64,000 nt of DNA. Origin: Ktedonobacteria bacterium brp13 (GTDB lineage Bacteria > Chloroflexota > Ktedonobacteria > Ktedonobacterales > Ktedonobacteraceae). The notes beneath the pieces are model-generated. The model was not told the DNA's origin. It saw only the letters and a program-made list of their open reading frames with translations, and did no database searches. Made by a program: the position numbers and the translations under genes. Position 1 is the stretch's first letter; every line of letters begins with the position of its first letter. Shown in pieces: positions 63,437 to 64,000 of the stretch. Location of the stretch: positions 8,225,485 through 8,289,484 of the forward strand of contig AP024096.1 in NCBI GenBank assembly GCA_015099395.1. The letters run 5' to 3'.

Positions 63437-63485
63437 AATGTTCTCCTTCATAGCGGACATAACGAACATAACGAATATGGTTTGC

Positions 63486-64000
63486 TTATGCGGCTGAGCC
63501 CAATACCTCAGCGGTAAATTCTTTTTGTACGTGCATACTTTTTTCTACAAACACTCGCCAACTATAGTGTTCTTCTGCAAACAGTCGTCCATTTTCCCCT
63601 AGAGCTTTAGCTTTTTCAGGTGCTTGCAAAAGGGCGATGGCTCCCTCTGCCAGTCCTTCGGGTGTTGCTGCTACCAATTGTGCACTCTCTGGTGAGAGTA
63701 CTTGTGTCTGAGAGAAGATCGCAGTAGCAAGGATCGGCTTGCCTGAACGCATATAGGTATAGAGCTTGAGTGGTGTATTGGTCCCTTTACTGCGTGGGCT
63801 GAGTAGAATATCCGCCAGTGCCATATAGGCGGGCATTTCAGCGAGTTGCCGCTGTCCCGTAAAGCGCACCATCGCAGCGACCCCCAATCTTTCTGCCATC
63901 GCGCTGTAGCGGCGTACCTGTTCTGATTGTCCTCCTACCAGTACATAGCGTGCTGTTGGATAGTGTCTTTGTACCAGAGGGATACTCTGTAGCAACAGGT
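63486..64000 (-). CDS. GT4-family glycosyltransferase, 5' end outside window
   Basis: C-terminal ~171 residues of a GT-B fold, family GT4 glycosyltransferase; the N-terminal half lies past the right edge. The donor-binding region is recognisable: YVLVGGQSEQ, VRFTGQRQLAEMPAYMALADILLSPRS, then TPLKLYTYMRSGKPILATA, and the usual C-terminal helix (HYSWRVFVEKSMHVQKEF). It adds a sugar from a nucleotide donor on the cytoplasmic side. It is the most upstream visible gene of the glycan operon; the epimerase starts 50 bases downstream. Confidence 0.9.
   Translation of the reverse strand, partial: LLLQSIPLVQRHYPTARYVLVGGQSEQVRRYSAMAERLGVAAMVRFTGQRQLAEMPAYMALADILLSPRSKGTNTPLKLYTYMRSGKPILATAIFSQTQVLSPESAQLVAATPEGLAEGAIALLQAPEKAKALGENGRLFAEEHYSWRVFVEKSMHVQKEFTAEVLGSAA

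Overview
The window looks like chromosomal DNA of a monoderm-type, soil-living, multicellular bacterium. My best guess is Chloroflexota, class Ktedonobacteria. This is an inference from the gene mix and not a proof: a GTP-type PEPCK, a PknG-like kinase with zinc ribbons and TPRs, several lipoproteins but no outer-membrane genes, a form II cox-like cluster, an ECF sigma factor paired with a Rieske protein, and roughly balanced base composition. There are no insertion sequences, prophage genes, CRISPR arrays or rRNA genes. One tRNA (Glu, CTC) is present.

Region 1 (1-7954, all minus strand) is the upstream part of a secondary-metabolite cluster that runs off the left edge. In transcription order it holds an alpha/beta hydrolase, an ABC-2 exporter pair, a FabG ketoreductase, an ACP, a flavin-dependent halogenase-like enzyme, a second almost identical ACP, a ketosynthase with an intact Cys-His-His set, and a partner ketosynthase with Gln at the active-site Cys position (chain-length-factor type). 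This is a type II polyketide synthase core with a probable halogenation step and a dedicated exporter.

Region 2 (8300-12200) has an ECF sigma factor next to a Rieske iron-sulfur protein, a decayed PAS/receiver pseudogene, and a secreted purine nucleoside permease-family protein behind a near-consensus promoter.

Region 3 (12850-23761) is a potassium (Kdp) locus. A lone receiver protein, a small membrane protein, kdpF, kdpA, kdpB, kdpC and a KdpD that lacks its kinase half are followed, beyond an opposing DUF2254 membrane protein, by a second kdpC-kdpA pair with no kdpB.

Region 4 (23900-29090) is a three-gene signalling operon: PknG-like kinase, von Willebrand A protein, and a four-TM membrane protein with the layout of GlnX. 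Convergent to it is pckG (29260-31101). Then come a GT-C-like membrane protein with a transglutaminase-like protein, an MFS transporter behind a tetranucleotide repeat, and an LCP-family protein on the minus strand.

Region 5 (37035-45915, minus) is a complete molybdenum hydroxylase (cox/xdh-like) cluster in the order small, large, medium subunit, then an M29-type aminopeptidase, MoxR ATPase, VWA (CoxE-like) protein and two XdhC/CoxI-type proteins.

Region 6 (46000-53400) holds a recent tandem duplication of a lipoprotein gene, a cupredoxin-like lipoprotein, tRNA-Glu with its own promoter and terminator, a GH65 phosphorylase with beta-phosphoglucomutase, and a two-TM protein of unknown function.

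Region 7 (53533-64000, minus) is a seven-gene surface-glycan-like operon entering from the right edge: GT4 glycosyltransferase, sugar-nucleotide epimerase, LPG-synthase/flippase-like membrane protein, HlyD-type adaptor, membrane/TPR-like protein, a large GT-C enzyme with a sugar-binding-like ectodomain, and a membrane protein with a duplicated His/Trp motif. A hairpin terminator follows it.

The most unusual items are the halogenase gene bracketed by near-identical ACP direct repeats, the kdpC-kdpA pair without kdpB together with the split Kdp sensor and regulator, the PknG-VWA-GlnX-like operon, and the membrane protein with a twice-repeated WH/WSxPH motif.
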